A stretch of DNA of 64,000 bases from Bog-756 sp963725275 (GTDB taxonomy: Bacteria; Actinomycetota; Acidimicrobiia; Acidimicrobiales; RAAP-2). The stretch covers positions 372,001-436,000 of the forward strand of contig CAVRXS010000007.1 in assembly GCA_963725275.1 (NCBI GenBank), written 5' to 3'. The position numbers and the translations under genes are program-made. Below the pieces are notes generated by a model. It was not told the DNA's origin. It ran no database searches and saw only the letters and a list, made by a program, of their open reading frames with translations. Every line of letters starts with the position of its first letter. Within the stretch, counting starts at the first letter, position 1. Positions 25,078-34,054 of the stretch are shown here, piece by piece.

Positions 25078-27143
25078 GCCCCGGGCGTGCCCGGGGCTCC
25101 GACCCGGACGCCCCGGGCTCGCCACACCGAGACCTGCGTGGTCGCTTCGAGCGCGAGGTCGGATTCGCACTCGATCCCTTTCAGGGGCAGGCGCTGGAGG
25201 CGATCGACCGCGGCGAATCGGTCCTGGTCAGCGCGCCGACCGGCTCGGGAAAGACGCTGGTCGCCGAGTACGCGGTCGCCCGGGCCCTCGAGTCCGGCGG
25301 GAAGGCGTTCTACACCACGCCGATCAAGGCCCTCTCCAACCAGAAATTCGCCGAGCTGACGGCCCGTCACGGTGGCCACCGGGTCGGCCTGCTGACCGGC
25401 GACATCTCCCACCAGCCGCAGGCACCGGTCGTGGTGATGACGACCGAGGTGCTCCGCAACATGCTCTTCGCCCGCTCGCCACTGCTCGACGGGCTGCAGG
25501 TGGTCGTGCTCGACGAGGTCCACTACCTCCAGGACCCCTACCGCGGCTCGGTGTGGGAGGAGGTCCTGGTCCTCACCCCTCCCGAGGTCACCTTCGTGAG
25601 CCTGTCGGCCACGGTGAGCAACGCCACCGACTTCGGCAGGTGGCTGCGGTCGGTGCGCGGCCCGACCCGGGTTGTCGTCGAGACCCACCGCCCGGTGACC
25701 CTGCACCATCACTACGCACTGGCCGAGCGCGGGCAGGACGGACTCATCGTCCTGCCGCTGCTCCGGGACGGCCGGCCCAACCCGGACGGCCTGCGGATCG
25801 ACGAGCGCCGCGGGCGCTCGTACCAGCGACGGTTCCGGGCCCCCCGGCGCACCGAGGTCGTCGAGTACCTGGCCGGGGAGGGCATGCTGCCTGCCATCAC
25901 CTTCATCTTCTCGCGGGCTGCCTGCGATGACGCCACCCGTCAGTGCATCGAGGACGGGATCAGGCTGACCACCGACGAGGAGCGCACGCGCATCCGGGTC
26001 CTCGTCGAGCAGGCCGTGGAGCGGCTGGACGACGATGATCTGCGCACCCTCGGCTACGGCCCGTGGTCGGCTGCCCTCGAGGCCGGCGTGGCACCGCATC
26101 ACGCGGGGTTGGTCCCCGCCTTCCGCCAGGCAGTCGAGCAGTGCTTCTCGGAAGGCCTGCTCAAGGTCGTCTTCGCGACAGAGACGCTCGCACTCGGCAT
26201 CAACATGCCGGCGCGGACCGTGGTGGTCGAGCGGTTCGCCAAGTTCCGCGGCGCGGACTCGTCGGCCCTCACCTCGGGGGAGTACCGGCAGCTCACCGGC
26301 CGGGCGGGCCGGCGGGGGATCGACACCGTGGGCCACGCGCTGGTGCTGTGGTCGCAGGCCACCACCTTCGGCGCAGTGGCCCGGACCGCCATCGCCCCGC
26401 CTCCGGATCTGGTCTCCTCGTTCCACCCGACCTACAACTTGGCCGTGAACCTGGTCCGGCGGTGGTCCCGTGCCGAGGCCTACGGCCTGCTCGCCGCCTC
26501 CTACGGGCAGTGGCAGGCCCCGAAGGGCTCCGAGTCGCTCGCCCGCCAGCTCGAGCGGCGGCTCTCGATCCTCGACGACCGGGGCTTCGTGGACGGGTGG
26601 ACCCTGACCGACGCCGGCCGGATCCTCGCGGGGATCTACCACGAGTCGGACCTGCTGGTCGCCGAGGTGCTCCGCGGCGGCCTGCTCGACGACCTCGACC
26701 CGGTCTCGCTCTCCGGTGTCGTCTCCGCGCTCACCTTCGAGGCGCGCCGGGAGGGCGAGGACGCACCCCTGCCGCGTGGGGCCCGGGTCATCGAGCGACT
26801 GGGGCTCGTCGAGTCGCTCGCGGCCGGCCTGCGGGCCGACGAGCGCCGGGTCGGGCTGCGCCGCACCCGCCGCCCGGACGGGGGGCTCGCCAGGGCGGTG
26901 GTCGGATGGGCCGGCGGGGCCACCCTGGACACGGTGCTCCGGGATGCCGGGGTCGCCCCGGGTGACTTCGTCCGCAACCTCCGGCAACTCGTCGATCTGA
27001 TCCGCCAGATCGCCCAGGTGTCCACCCTGCCCGGGACACGCGAGGCGGCCGGAACGGCGGTGGTCCTGCTCCGGCGAGGGGTCGTCGGGGCCGATGATCC
27101 GGCAGCACTGGGGTCCGCCACTGCGCGCCTACTGCCGTCCTAG
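25074..27143 (+). CDS. helY: HelY-type DEAD/DEAH (SKI2-like) helicase
   Basis: Superfamily 2 ATP-dependent helicase of the SKI2/DOB1 type. 689 residues from an ATG that overlaps the tatC stop (ATGA). Motifs: Walker A SAPTGSGKT (K60), YTTPIKALSNQK, LDEVHYL (DEVH box), SLSATVSN, FATETLALGINMPART and the motif VI region QLTGRAGRRGID. A C-terminal helical region follows. The order tatA-tatC-helY downstream of pafA matches mycobacteria. It is shorter than mycobacterial HelY (about 900 residues), mainly at the C-terminal side. Confidence 0.92.
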   Translation: MSPGRARGSDPDAPGSPHRDLRGRFEREVGFALDPFQGQALEAIDRGESVLVSAPTGSGKTLVAEYAVARALESGGKAFYTTPIKALSNQKFAELTARHGGHRVGLLTGDISHQPQAPVVVMTTEVLRNMLFARSPLLDGLQVVVLDEVHYLQDPYRGSVWEEVLVLTPPEVTFVSLSATVSNATDFGRWLRSVRGPTRVVVETHRPVTLHHHYALAERGQDGLIVLPLLRDGRPNPDGLRIDERRGRSYQRRFRAPRRTEVVEYLAGEGMLPAITFIFSRAACDDATRQCIEDGIRLTTDEERTRIRVLVEQAVERLDDDDLRTLGYGPWSAALEAGVAPHHAGLVPAFRQAVEQCFSEGLLKVVFATETLALGINMPARTVVVERFAKFRGADSSALTSGEYRQLTGRAGRRGIDTVGHALVLWSQATTFGAVARTAIAPPPDLVSSFHPTYNLAVNLVRRWSRAEAYGLLAASYGQWQAPKGSESLARQLERRLSILDDRGFVDGWTLTDAGRILAGIYHESDLLVAEVLRGGLLDDLDPVSLSGVVSALTFEARREGEDAPLPRGARVIERLGLVESLAAGLRADERRVGLRRTRRPDGGLARAVVGWAGGATLDTVLRDAGVAPGDFVRNLRQLVDLIRQIAQVSTLPGTREAAGTAVVLLRRGVVGADDPAALGSATARLLPS

Positions 27144-27146
27144 TGT
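27141..27146 (+). promoter_or_regulatory. -10 box of ThyX-like gene
   Basis: TAGTGT overlaps the helY stop codon and lies 9 bp before ATG 27156, giving a nearly leaderless mRNA. Confidence 0.4.
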
Positions 27147-27155
27147 GATCCGGGC

Positions 27156-28814
27156 ATGTTCCCCTACGCCGAGGAATCGTTCACTGTGGATGAGGAGGAC
27201 GTCCTCCGGCGGTACTTCACGAATTTGGACCGGCCGGTGTTCGCCCTGGTCAACCTGCCAGAGGTGGTCAAGGGGGCCCTGTTCGCCCGCTACTCGCGGT
27301 CCCAGAAGAGCCTGCGACGCCTGTTCCTGGACGAATTCGTCGGGGAGCTGGACATCTCCGGCGACGCCTCGGTCGACGCCACCGTCGGGCTGAAGCGGGC
27401 GGTCGAGCTCTACGAGCGGGTCTTCCTCGAGTACGGGGACGACTCGGTGGCGCAGCTCGGGGGGGTGCACCTGGCCTGCGAACAGGCCTCCAACGTACTC
27501 ACCAAGATCCTCGAGTGGGGCCGGCTGATGGCGTACCTCGAGCAGTCGACGCGCTACATCGCCTACAACCAGCGGCTGGTCACCGGTCACTACCGCTACT
27601 ACCGCGACCCCGGCCTCCTCGACTCGCCGCTCGGCGCACGATACGTGGGCGAGATGGATCGGATGTTCGACACCTACGGCGAGCTGCTCGACGAAGCACA
27701 GGCGTGGCTCTCCGTCCGCCACCCCCGCCAGAAGGACGACTCCGACTTCGTCCACCGACAGGCGGTGCGGGCGAAGGCACTGGACGCGCTCCGGGGTCTG
27801 CTGCCGGCCGGCTCGCTCTCCAACGTCGGCATCTACGGAACCGGGCAGTCCTACGAGATGCTGCTGGTGCGGATGCGCTCGCATCCGCTGGCCGAAGCCC
27901 GGGCATACGCGGACCTGATGCTCGAGGAGCTCCGCAAGGTGATCCCCTCCTTCCTCCAGCGGGTCGATCGGCCGGACCGCGGCGGCGCCTGGTCGGAGTA
28001 CCTGCAGACCACCCGCGAGGAGACCGCCAGGGTGGTGGAGGCGTACCTCCCCGACCTGGTGGCGCCTGCAGGGCACCCGGTCGGCGGGCCTGCGGGCCTC
28101 CCGACGGTCACCCTGGTCGACTTCGACCCGGATGGCGAGGACAAGGTGATAGCTGCCATCTGCGCTCCCCGCACCGGTCGGTCGGAGGAGGAGGTGCTCG
28201 CCCGGGTGCGACAGCTCGGCGCGGAGGACAAACGGGCGCTTCTGCGAGCCTACGTGGGCGAACGGGTCAACCGACGTCACCGTCCCGGTCGTGCCTTCGA
28301 ACGCACGGACTACCGCTTCGACGTGGTGACCGACTACGGGGCGTTCCGTGATCTCCAGCGCCATCGGATGCTGACGATCGAGTGGCAGCCCCTCGGTACC
28401 ACGCTCGGCTACGACGTGCCGCCGGTGGTCGAGGAGGCCGGCCTGCGCGACCGCTATGTCGCGTCGCTCGAACGCTCGCGCGACCTGGGGGAGGCACTGG
28501 CGGGTCCCTTCCCGCAACAAGCGGCCTACGCGGTGGCGCTCGCCTACCGGATCCGGTACTCGATGCAGATGAACGCGCGCGAGGCGATGCACCTGTTGGA
28601 GTTGCGCTCGGGCACCCAGGGACATGCGAGCTATCGCTGGGTGGCCCAGGAGATGCACCGGCTCATCGATCAGCAAGCCGGACACCACATGCTCGCCGAC
28701 GCCATGCGTCATCTCGAATCCGACGTTCCCGATCTCGAACGGCTCGCGTCGGAACGACGCGCGGAAGACCGTCGGAACTCGTTGTCGGCGGCAGGAAATC
28801 CTGTAAGACGCTGA
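27156..28814 (+). CDS. tandem ThyX-like (flavin-dependent thymidylate synthase fold) protein
   Basis: A 552-residue protein made of two ThyX-like halves. ThyX makes dTMP from dUMP with FAD; its signature is RHRxxSxNExSxR. Here the first half has WGRLMAYLEQSTRYI (keeps E, S and R-Y but not RHR) and the second has QRHRMLTIEWQPLG (keeps RHR but not the rest), with the ThyX-like HLLELRSGTQGHASYRW near the end. The motif is thus divided between halves, so a composite site or a different flavin/nucleotide function is possible. Whether it is a working thymidylate synthase is not certain. No other thymidylate synthase gene is in the window. Confidence 0.75.
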   Translation: MFPYAEESFTVDEEDVLRRYFTNLDRPVFALVNLPEVVKGALFARYSRSQKSLRRLFLDEFVGELDISGDASVDATVGLKRAVELYERVFLEYGDDSVAQLGGVHLACEQASNVLTKILEWGRLMAYLEQSTRYIAYNQRLVTGHYRYYRDPGLLDSPLGARYVGEMDRMFDTYGELLDEAQAWLSVRHPRQKDDSDFVHRQAVRAKALDALRGLLPAGSLSNVGIYGTGQSYEMLLVRMRSHPLAEARAYADLMLEELRKVIPSFLQRVDRPDRGGAWSEYLQTTREETARVVEAYLPDLVAPAGHPVGGPAGLPTVTLVDFDPDGEDKVIAAICAPRTGRSEEEVLARVRQLGAEDKRALLRAYVGERVNRRHRPGRAFERTDYRFDVVTDYGAFRDLQRHRMLTIEWQPLGTTLGYDVPPVVEEAGLRDRYVASLERSRDLGEALAGPFPQQAAYAVALAYRIRYSMQMNAREAMHLLELRSGTQGHASYRWVAQEMHRLIDQQAGHHMLADAMRHLESDVPDLERLASERRAEDRRNSLSAAGNPVRR

Positions 28815-28828
28815 GCAGGGGTGTTGCA

Positions 28829-28854
28829 CGTACCTCCTGGTAACGGGGGGTACG
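28829..28854 (+). terminator. hairpin after ThyX-like gene
   Basis: CGTACCTCC and GGGGGTACG form a 9-bp stem with one G-U pair and an 8-nt loop, 14 bp after the stop. There is no T run, so termination here would be of the weak or factor-assisted kind common in actinobacteria. Confidence 0.4.
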
Positions 28855-28860
28855 ACGCAC

Positions 28861-28891
28861 TTGACGACCCACCCGCCGCATCGCCTATGGT
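28861..28891 (+). promoter_or_regulatory. candidate promoter for structured leader
   Basis: TTGACG and TATGGT are separated by 19 bp. Transcription would begin near 28898 and run through the hairpin-rich stretch towards the DUF4193 gene at 29319. Confidence 0.4.
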
Positions 28892-28981
28892 GCGCGAGGT
28901 CCCAGTCGCCCGACGGGTCGCACCGAGCGTTTCTGATCGCAGGGTGCGGTCTCAGGCGGGGATGCTGTGAGAGGCGGAGGA

Positions 28982-29137
28982 GGCCCAGGGGATCGAGTAG
29001 AAAACAGTCCCCCAAGACCGTTGGCGCGAGCTGGAGGTCTCGGGGGGGTGGTGCCAAAGACCCCTGGGTCCGACCGCCTGGCCGGCACGAGTAGTGGAGG
29101 CGGAACACCGCCACGGACAGCGGAGGCGGAACACCGC
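28982..29137 (+). ncRNA. candidate structured RNA or 5' leader
   Basis: Nested helices are visible by eye. The outer stem is CCCAGGGG (28984-28991) with CCCCTGGG (29061-29068). The inner stem is CCCCC-A-AGACC (29009-29019) with GGTCT-C-GGGGG (29036-29046). It is capped by a short helix with a GCGA (GNRA) tetraloop at 29026-29029. Downstream, the 16-mer GGAGGCGGAACACCGC occurs twice, 26 bp apart, each copy folding as a GCGG-AACA-CCGC hairpin. No protein-coding frame fits. It is not recognised as RNase P RNA, tmRNA, SRP RNA or a known riboswitch. The rest of the 504-bp gap (28815-29318) holds a further CGGG-TTCG-CCCG hairpin at 29202-29213 and a -10-like TATGCT at 29284. Confidence 0.4.
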
Positions 29138-29318
29138 AGCGGACACAGACCAAACCGTGTTGTTGCCGACCACTGGCCGGACCTCCGGAGAGGTACCGTT
29201 CGGGTTCGCCCGGTCACCTCCGGGCCCACGGGAACGGACACACGGACGGTCTCCCGGGTGCACGAACGCAGGGCCGGAGCGTCTATGCTCCCGGCCAACT
29301 CACCACCGAAAGACCGAC

Positions 29319-29780
29319 ATGCCACAGGAACTCGACGAAGTCGAAGGCCCGGACGAGCTCATCGAGGGAGACCTCGAGGAGCTCGCCGATGACGACGACC
29401 TGATCGCGGACGACGCGCTGGTCCTCGCCGATGACGACGACGCGGACGCGGTGGTCATCGACGAGGAGGTCGAGGAGCTTCCGGTGGTCGAAACGAAGGT
29501 GGCCACCAAGACCGGCGAAGAGTCCGACGAGGAGGAAGAGGAGGAGCCCGACGACGAGGACGTCGAAGCCAGCCTCGACACCATCCTGAAGGAGCGCTTG
29601 GTGGTCGAGGAGGTCGAGGAGGACGAGGAGTCCCCCGAGACCGAGGATCGCACCGGGGACGGCGTCGAGCGGGTGCTGCCCAAGCAGCCCGGTGAGTTCG
29701 TCTGCCGATCCTGCTTCCTCGTCAAGCACCCCAACCAACTGGCGGACCGCAAGAAGATGCTCTGCCGGGACTGCGTCTGA
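29319..29780 (+). CDS. DUF4193-type acidic zinc-ribbon protein
   Basis: A 153-residue, extremely acidic protein with a C-terminal Cys cluster CRSCFLVKHPNQLADRK followed by CRDC, the pattern of the actinobacterial DUF4193 family. The N-terminal two thirds are almost entirely Asp/Glu/Val (disordered). The four cysteines probably bind zinc. ATG 29319 is chosen because it follows a 30-bp leader from a TATGCT box; longer in-frame starts run into the hairpin region. Function is unknown; family members are widely conserved in actinobacteria. Confidence 0.8.
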   Translation: MPQELDEVEGPDELIEGDLEELADDDDLIADDALVLADDDDADAVVIDEEVEELPVVETKVATKTGEESDEEEEEEPDDEDVEASLDTILKERLVVEEVEEDEESPETEDRTGDGVERVLPKQPGEFVCRSCFLVKHPNQLADRKKMLCRDCV

Positions 29781-29791
29781 CGGGAGCCCAC

Positions 29792-30406
29792 ATGGCTGAT
29801 CGAACGGAAGAACCGTCGGGTGAGGTTCCGCTGAGCGAGCGGGTCCTCGACCTGTTGGTCTTCGTGCCGGCAGGCATCGTGGCATCGGTGGTCGAGGAGC
29901 TCCCGAAGTTGGCCGAGCGGGGACGGAGCCGGTTGGAGGTCCGGGTGAACTCGGCGCGGGCGGTCGGCGAGTTCGCGATCAAAGCCGGTCACCGGGAGCT
30001 CCGCCGTCGCTCGGACGGACTGCGCCAGAGGGGTGCAGACCCGCCGCCCGCGCCGCCGGCCGACCGCCCGGAGGCGCGCTATCCGATACGCACGATTCCC
30101 CGGAACCCCCCGCCACGGAACCCGTCCCGGGCCGGTGCGGCCCCCCCGAGCGCGCCCGGGCCGCTTCCCGGCTCGTCGGTCGCCCCGGGACCCGGCACCC
30201 GCACCCCCAGCGCCAACGGGCACGTCCCCGAAGTCGGGTCCCTGGCCATCCCGGGCTTCGACACGCTGTCTGCCTCCCAGGTCGTCCAGCGGCTCGACGG
30301 CCTCACCCGCACCGAGCTGGTCTCGGTCCGTGCGTACGAGACCGCCACCCGGCGCCGGCGCACGATCCTCAGCCGGGTCGACCAGCTGCTCGACGAGCGG
30401 TCCTGA
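29792..30406 (+). CDS. actinobacterial protein with disordered linker and C-terminal helical domain
   Basis: A 204-residue protein. The N-terminal segment contains a moderately hydrophobic LLVFVPAGIVASVVEEL; the middle (about residues 75-145) is Pro/Arg/Ala-rich and disordered. The C-terminus (SLAIPGFDTLSASQVV, RLDGLTRTELVSVRAYE, TILSRVDQLL) is a helical domain seen at the ends of several actinobacterial proteins. ATG preceded by GGGAGCC; 11 bp after the DUF4193 gene, so likely cotranscribed. Function unknown. Confidence 0.7.
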   Translation: MADRTEEPSGEVPLSERVLDLLVFVPAGIVASVVEELPKLAERGRSRLEVRVNSARAVGEFAIKAGHRELRRRSDGLRQRGADPPPAPPADRPEARYPIRTIPRNPPPRNPSRAGAAPPSAPGPLPGSSVAPGPGTRTPSANGHVPEVGSLAIPGFDTLSASQVVQRLDGLTRTELVSVRAYETATRRRRTILSRVDQLLDERS

Positions 30407-30441
30407 GCCCGTCCCGCGGGCGTCCGGCGAGGAGGCAGTCC

Positions 30442-30918
30442 ATGGAGTCGGTCCGGGAGGCCACCACCGCCGACGCCGGGCGCATCGTCGAGCTCGCGCA
30501 GCAGTTCGAGACCGAGATGGCGACCCGCCGGGGAGCCGCGCTCCTCCGGCCGGACGACGCGACGGTTGCCGATGCCCTCGGCGGGACAGACGACGTGACC
30601 GCGGTCCTGGCCGACCCGGAACGGACCGCCCTGGTGGGCTCGCTCGACGAGTGGATCGCGGGTGTCGCGGTGCTGCGCATCGCCGCCGGTCCGGGAGACG
30701 ACCGCCGGGGTGTCATCGACTCGTGCTACGTCGAACCGGGTGCCCGCGGCGTGGGTCTCGGCCACCTTCTCCTCGAGCAGGCCCTCGAGTGGTTCACCAC
30801 GCACCGGGTGACCGGGGTCGATGGAACCGCCTACCCCGGCGACCGCGAGGCCAAGAGCTTCTTCGAGTCAGCCGGGTTCAAGGCCCGGTTGCTCGTGATG
30901 CACCGCCCCCTGGGCTGA
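30442..30918 (+). CDS. GNAT-family N-acetyltransferase
   Basis: A 158-residue acetyl-CoA-dependent transferase. The GNAT fold begins VREATTADAGRIVELAQQFE. Motif A, which binds acetyl-CoA, is visible as SCYVEPGARGVGLGHLLLEQALEW (R/Q-x-x-G-x-G form). FESAGFKARLLVMHR closes the domain. The ATG has a strong GAGGAGG site. The acceptor substrate cannot be told. It faces the minus-strand gene at 30950. Confidence 0.85.
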   Translation: MESVREATTADAGRIVELAQQFETEMATRRGAALLRPDDATVADALGGTDDVTAVLADPERTALVGSLDEWIAGVAVLRIAAGPGDDRRGVIDSCYVEPGARGVGLGHLLLEQALEWFTTHRVTGVDGTAYPGDREAKSFFESAGFKARLLVMHRPLG

Positions 30919-30949
30919 GCACCGATGGGGGACCGGTCCGGGATCCGGA

Positions 30950-32278
30950 TCAGGAGGCGCGGCGGCCGGCCCGTGCAGGAACCGGCCGACGGGGTCCGGG
31001 CGGCGGCGGAATCGGGATCCCCATGAGACGGGCGAGCTCCGGCACGTACCCGGAGGCCTTGCGGGCCTCTTGGAGCAGCGATTCGTCGGCGCCCACCGGA
31101 AGGCCGGCGGGCTTCACCGTGCGACGGACCGGCGACTCGACGACGACCTCGAGCAGCGCCAGCCAGTTCTCGGGGGTGGTGTCGGGAGCCATCGACTTGC
31201 CGGCGGCCTCGGAGAGCCGGACAGCGAGCTCGGCGGACAGCCGGGCAGACGGTTCTGGCGGTCGGATCGAGGCGCGGACGGCGTCGATCACCCGACCGTC
31301 GTCCAGCGACGTCGTGATGCGCTCGACCCAGCGTTCGCGCAGGGCGGTGATCCGCTGCTGCAGCGCGGCGCGCAGGGCGGTGGCCAGCTCGGTGCCCTCG
31401 TCGTCGAGGGTCACCGTCGACGACGAGGCGACGATCGAGCGAAGCTCGCGCAACGGGGTGTCCTTGCCGGCGGTACGCGCCACCGAGGCGCGGTCCTTCC
31501 AGATGGCCAGGTTGACGACGGGTCGCAACTGCTCCGCCATGGCCAGGAGTGGCCCTGGAGTGACTTCGGGTCGGCCGTCCGCCCGGGCCCTTGTGTTCTG
31601 TTCCTCGATGGCCTGGCGCACCGCGGGGATGCCGCCCCGGAGCAGCTGCTCGGCCACCGGGAGCTCCTCGGGCTTGAGCGTGGCCAACGCGGCGTTGCGG
31701 TAGACAGAGGACGCGGCGGGGCGACGTGGATGGTCCCGGCCCCCGGCCTCCCGGGTCCCGGGTCGAGCCGGAGCGCCGCGGCGGCGGGACGAGTCCCGCT
31801 CGCGCTCGGTCGTGCTGTCACGGCCGGGGGAGTCGCGGCCCGCAGTCTCGCGGTCGGCGCCCTCGCGGCGACGGGTGCGGCCGCTCGCCGGGGGCTTGTC
31901 GCCGTCGCCGGTTCGGGGCCGCCGTTCCGCGGGGCGACGGGAGCCGTCCCTCGGTCCGTCGTGCCCGTCGTCGCGCCGACGCTTTCCCTTGGACGCGAGG
32001 ACGACGTTCACATCGGGCCCGTTGCGGGGCGTGCCGACGACCTCGATGCGCTCCACGGGGCGCACCTCGGTCTTGCCCTTGGGCGGGAGCAGGGCAACCA
32101 CCGAGGTGCCGTCGAGGGTGGTTTCGACCTCGGCGCGGAGCACGCTGCCGACCCCGGCCCCCGTCGGGACGAGCTCGCTGCCGACCGTCCCCCGGGGCTG
32201 CTTGGCGCCGGCAGCGCGCCAGGTCCAGGTGGCGTCGCTGGTCTGACTGGTGAGTTCGACGTCGATCCGATGGGCCAT
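30950..32278 (-). CDS. conserved protein with N-terminal strand domain and Arg/Glu-rich linker
   Basis: A 442-residue protein of unknown function. The N-terminal 110 residues look like a small beta domain (MAHRIDVELTSQTSDATWTWRAAG, GSVLRAEVETTLDGTSVVAL). A strongly charged, low-complexity linker rich in Arg, Asp and Gly (about 115-215) follows. The C-terminal half is helical (YRNAALATLKPEELPVAEQ, WVERITTSLDDGRVIDAV). No signal peptide or membrane helix. The basic linker suggests nucleic-acid contact, which is only inference. ATG at 32278; it is divergent from htrA with a 223-bp gap. Confidence 0.7.
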   Translation of the reverse strand: MAHRIDVELTSQTSDATWTWRAAGAKQPRGTVGSELVPTGAGVGSVLRAEVETTLDGTSVVALLPPKGKTEVRPVERIEVVGTPRNGPDVNVVLASKGKRRRDDGHDGPRDGSRRPAERRPRTGDGDKPPASGRTRRREGADRETAGRDSPGRDSTTERERDSSRRRGAPARPGTREAGGRDHPRRPAASSVYRNAALATLKPEELPVAEQLLRGGIPAVRQAIEEQNTRARADGRPEVTPGPLLAMAEQLRPVVNLAIWKDRASVARTAGKDTPLRELRSIVASSSTVTLDDEGTELATALRAALQQRITALRERWVERITTSLDDGRVIDAVRASIRPPEPSARLSAELAVRLSEAAGKSMAPDTTPENWLALLEVVVESPVRRTVKPAGLPVGADESLLQEARKASGYVPELARLMGIPIPPPPGPRRPVPARAGRRAS

Positions 32279-32501
32279 ACCGGGCGAAAGGCTACTGCCG
32301 GACCGATCGGGACGCGAACGGACCTCGCGGACGCCGTCCAAGACGCAGCCAAGAACTGCTCGGTCGAGGGGTTTCCCCTGTTCAACGCGCCGTATAGCAT
32401 GAACGGTACGGGGGCAGCCCGTGCCACGGCCAGGAGCCGGGGGGTGCGCGAGTCGAGAGACGGTGGTCACTCGACGCGCGCATCGGTGGGGGAGGCAGGT
32501 C

Positions 32502-33935
32502 ATGGAGGATCCCGGAGCCAACGGCGCCGGTCAGTCAGTGCGGCAACCGGTCGACCCGGAGGGCGCGCGCTCGGACACCGATCCCGTCAGCGCGCCGTCG
32601 GCCGACGGGCTGCGGTTCCTCCCGCCCGACTGGCGCGAACCGACCTGGACCGGATCGGCCGGCTCAGCGCCGACACCGCAGCATCCACCCGCTCGCCCCC
32701 ACGCGGCGAGACCGCCGTGGTCTCCGGATCTCCACCCACCAGCGGTCCGTGCGCCTGCGCGCTCCTCCACGGAGGGCGGGATCGGGTGGCGCGTGGCAGG
32801 CGTCTCGCTGGCCGCAGCACTGCTCGGCGCGGTGATCGGCGGCGGCATCGTCGCCGCCACCTCGGATCAAGGTTCAGGGACCGTCACCATCCGACAGATC
32901 TCGGCCGGCCCGGCCCTGCTCAACGGCACCGCCAACATCGAGTCGGTCATCGACAAGGTCCTCCCGGCCGTGGTCTCCATCGACGCGACCTCGCCGACAC
33001 CGGCGTCGCAGTCGCTCTACGGTGGGCAGCAGGAGGAGCAGGGGACCGGGATGATCATCACCCCGGGAGGCGAGGTGATCACCAACAACCACGTGATCAC
33101 CGGCGCAACCACCATCACGGTCACGCTGTTCGGGAGCCTCCGGGCGCTCCCGGCGACGCTTATCGACACCGATGCGACCGACGACGTCGCGTTGCTCCAG
33201 ATCCAGGGCATGTCCGACCTACCGACCGTTTCCTACGGCAACTCCGACGACGTCCAGGTCGGTGACGCGGTGGTGGCCATCGGGAACGCCCTCGGCCTGT
33301 CCGCGGGAACGCCGACCGTCACCCAGGGAATCATCTCGGCCAAGGGCCGTACCGTGGAGGCAGGAGACACGACCGGCGTGACCACCGAGACGCTCGGCAA
33401 CATGTTCCAGACCGATGCCGCGATCAACCCGGGGAACTCGGGTGGACCACTCGTCGACAGTTCCGGACGGGTCATCGGGATGAACACCGCGATCGCCTCG
33501 AGCGAGGACGGAACGACCGAGGCCCAGAACATCGGATTCGCCATCCCGTCGAACAAGATCGAACGGCTGCTCCCGTCGCTCCGCGACCGGTCGGTCCCCA
33601 ATCCGGCCATCTCGGGAACGGCATTCCTCGGGATCTCCCTCGAGACTCTCACGCCGGAGGTGCGCAGCGCCTACAACTTCGTCCCCACGCAGGGAGCGGT
33701 GGTCCTCGAGGTCCAGAGTGGCACGCCCGCGGACACGGCCGGGCTCGAGCAGGGCGACGTGATCGTGTCCTTCAACGGCACGCCGGTCACCAGCGCCGAT
33801 CAGCTGACCACCGCCATCCAGAGCGGTCATCCCGGGCAGTCGGTGGCGATCCGCTTCTACCGGGGTCAGACCGCGATGACCGTCACCGCCACGTTGGGAT
33901 CGACCAGCCAGTACCCGCAGAGCACCGGGGGCTGA
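32502..33935 (+). CDS. HtrA/DegP-type membrane-anchored serine protease with PDZ domain
   Basis: Extracytoplasmic quality-control protease. 477 residues: a cytoplasmic Pro-rich N-terminal region (1-93), one transmembrane helix (about 97-119), a trypsin-like domain with His197 (TNNHVITG), Asp228 (DATDDVALL) and Ser312 (NPGNSGGPL), and a C-terminal PDZ domain (ISLETLTPEV, GAVVLEVQSGTPADTAGL). The complete triad argues for activity. ATG 32502 follows GGGGGAGGC. A candidate -10 (TAGCAT) lies at 32395. Topology as in mycobacterial HtrA/PepD proteins. Confidence 0.93.
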   Translation: MEDPGANGAGQSVRQPVDPEGARSDTDPVSAPSADGLRFLPPDWREPTWTGSAGSAPTPQHPPARPHAARPPWSPDLHPPAVRAPARSSTEGGIGWRVAGVSLAAALLGAVIGGGIVAATSDQGSGTVTIRQISAGPALLNGTANIESVIDKVLPAVVSIDATSPTPASQSLYGGQQEEQGTGMIITPGGEVITNNHVITGATTITVTLFGSLRALPATLIDTDATDDVALLQIQGMSDLPTVSYGNSDDVQVGDAVVAIGNALGLSAGTPTVTQGIISAKGRTVEAGDTTGVTTETLGNMFQTDAAINPGNSGGPLVDSSGRVIGMNTAIASSEDGTTEAQNIGFAIPSNKIERLLPSLRDRSVPNPAISGTAFLGISLETLTPEVRSAYNFVPTQGAVVLEVQSGTPADTAGLEQGDVIVSFNGTPVTSADQLTTAIQSGHPGQSVAIRFYRGQTAMTVTATLGSTSQYPQSTGG

Positions 33936-34054
33936 CCCTCTCGGGCCTGTGCGCCCCCTACGCTCAGGGGAACGGTGCCGCCGGTGGTCGGTTGCAGGAC
34001 GCGGGGCAGCGGCGGGGAAGGAGCACGGTCAGTGGGCACCACGATGGTGGGCGC

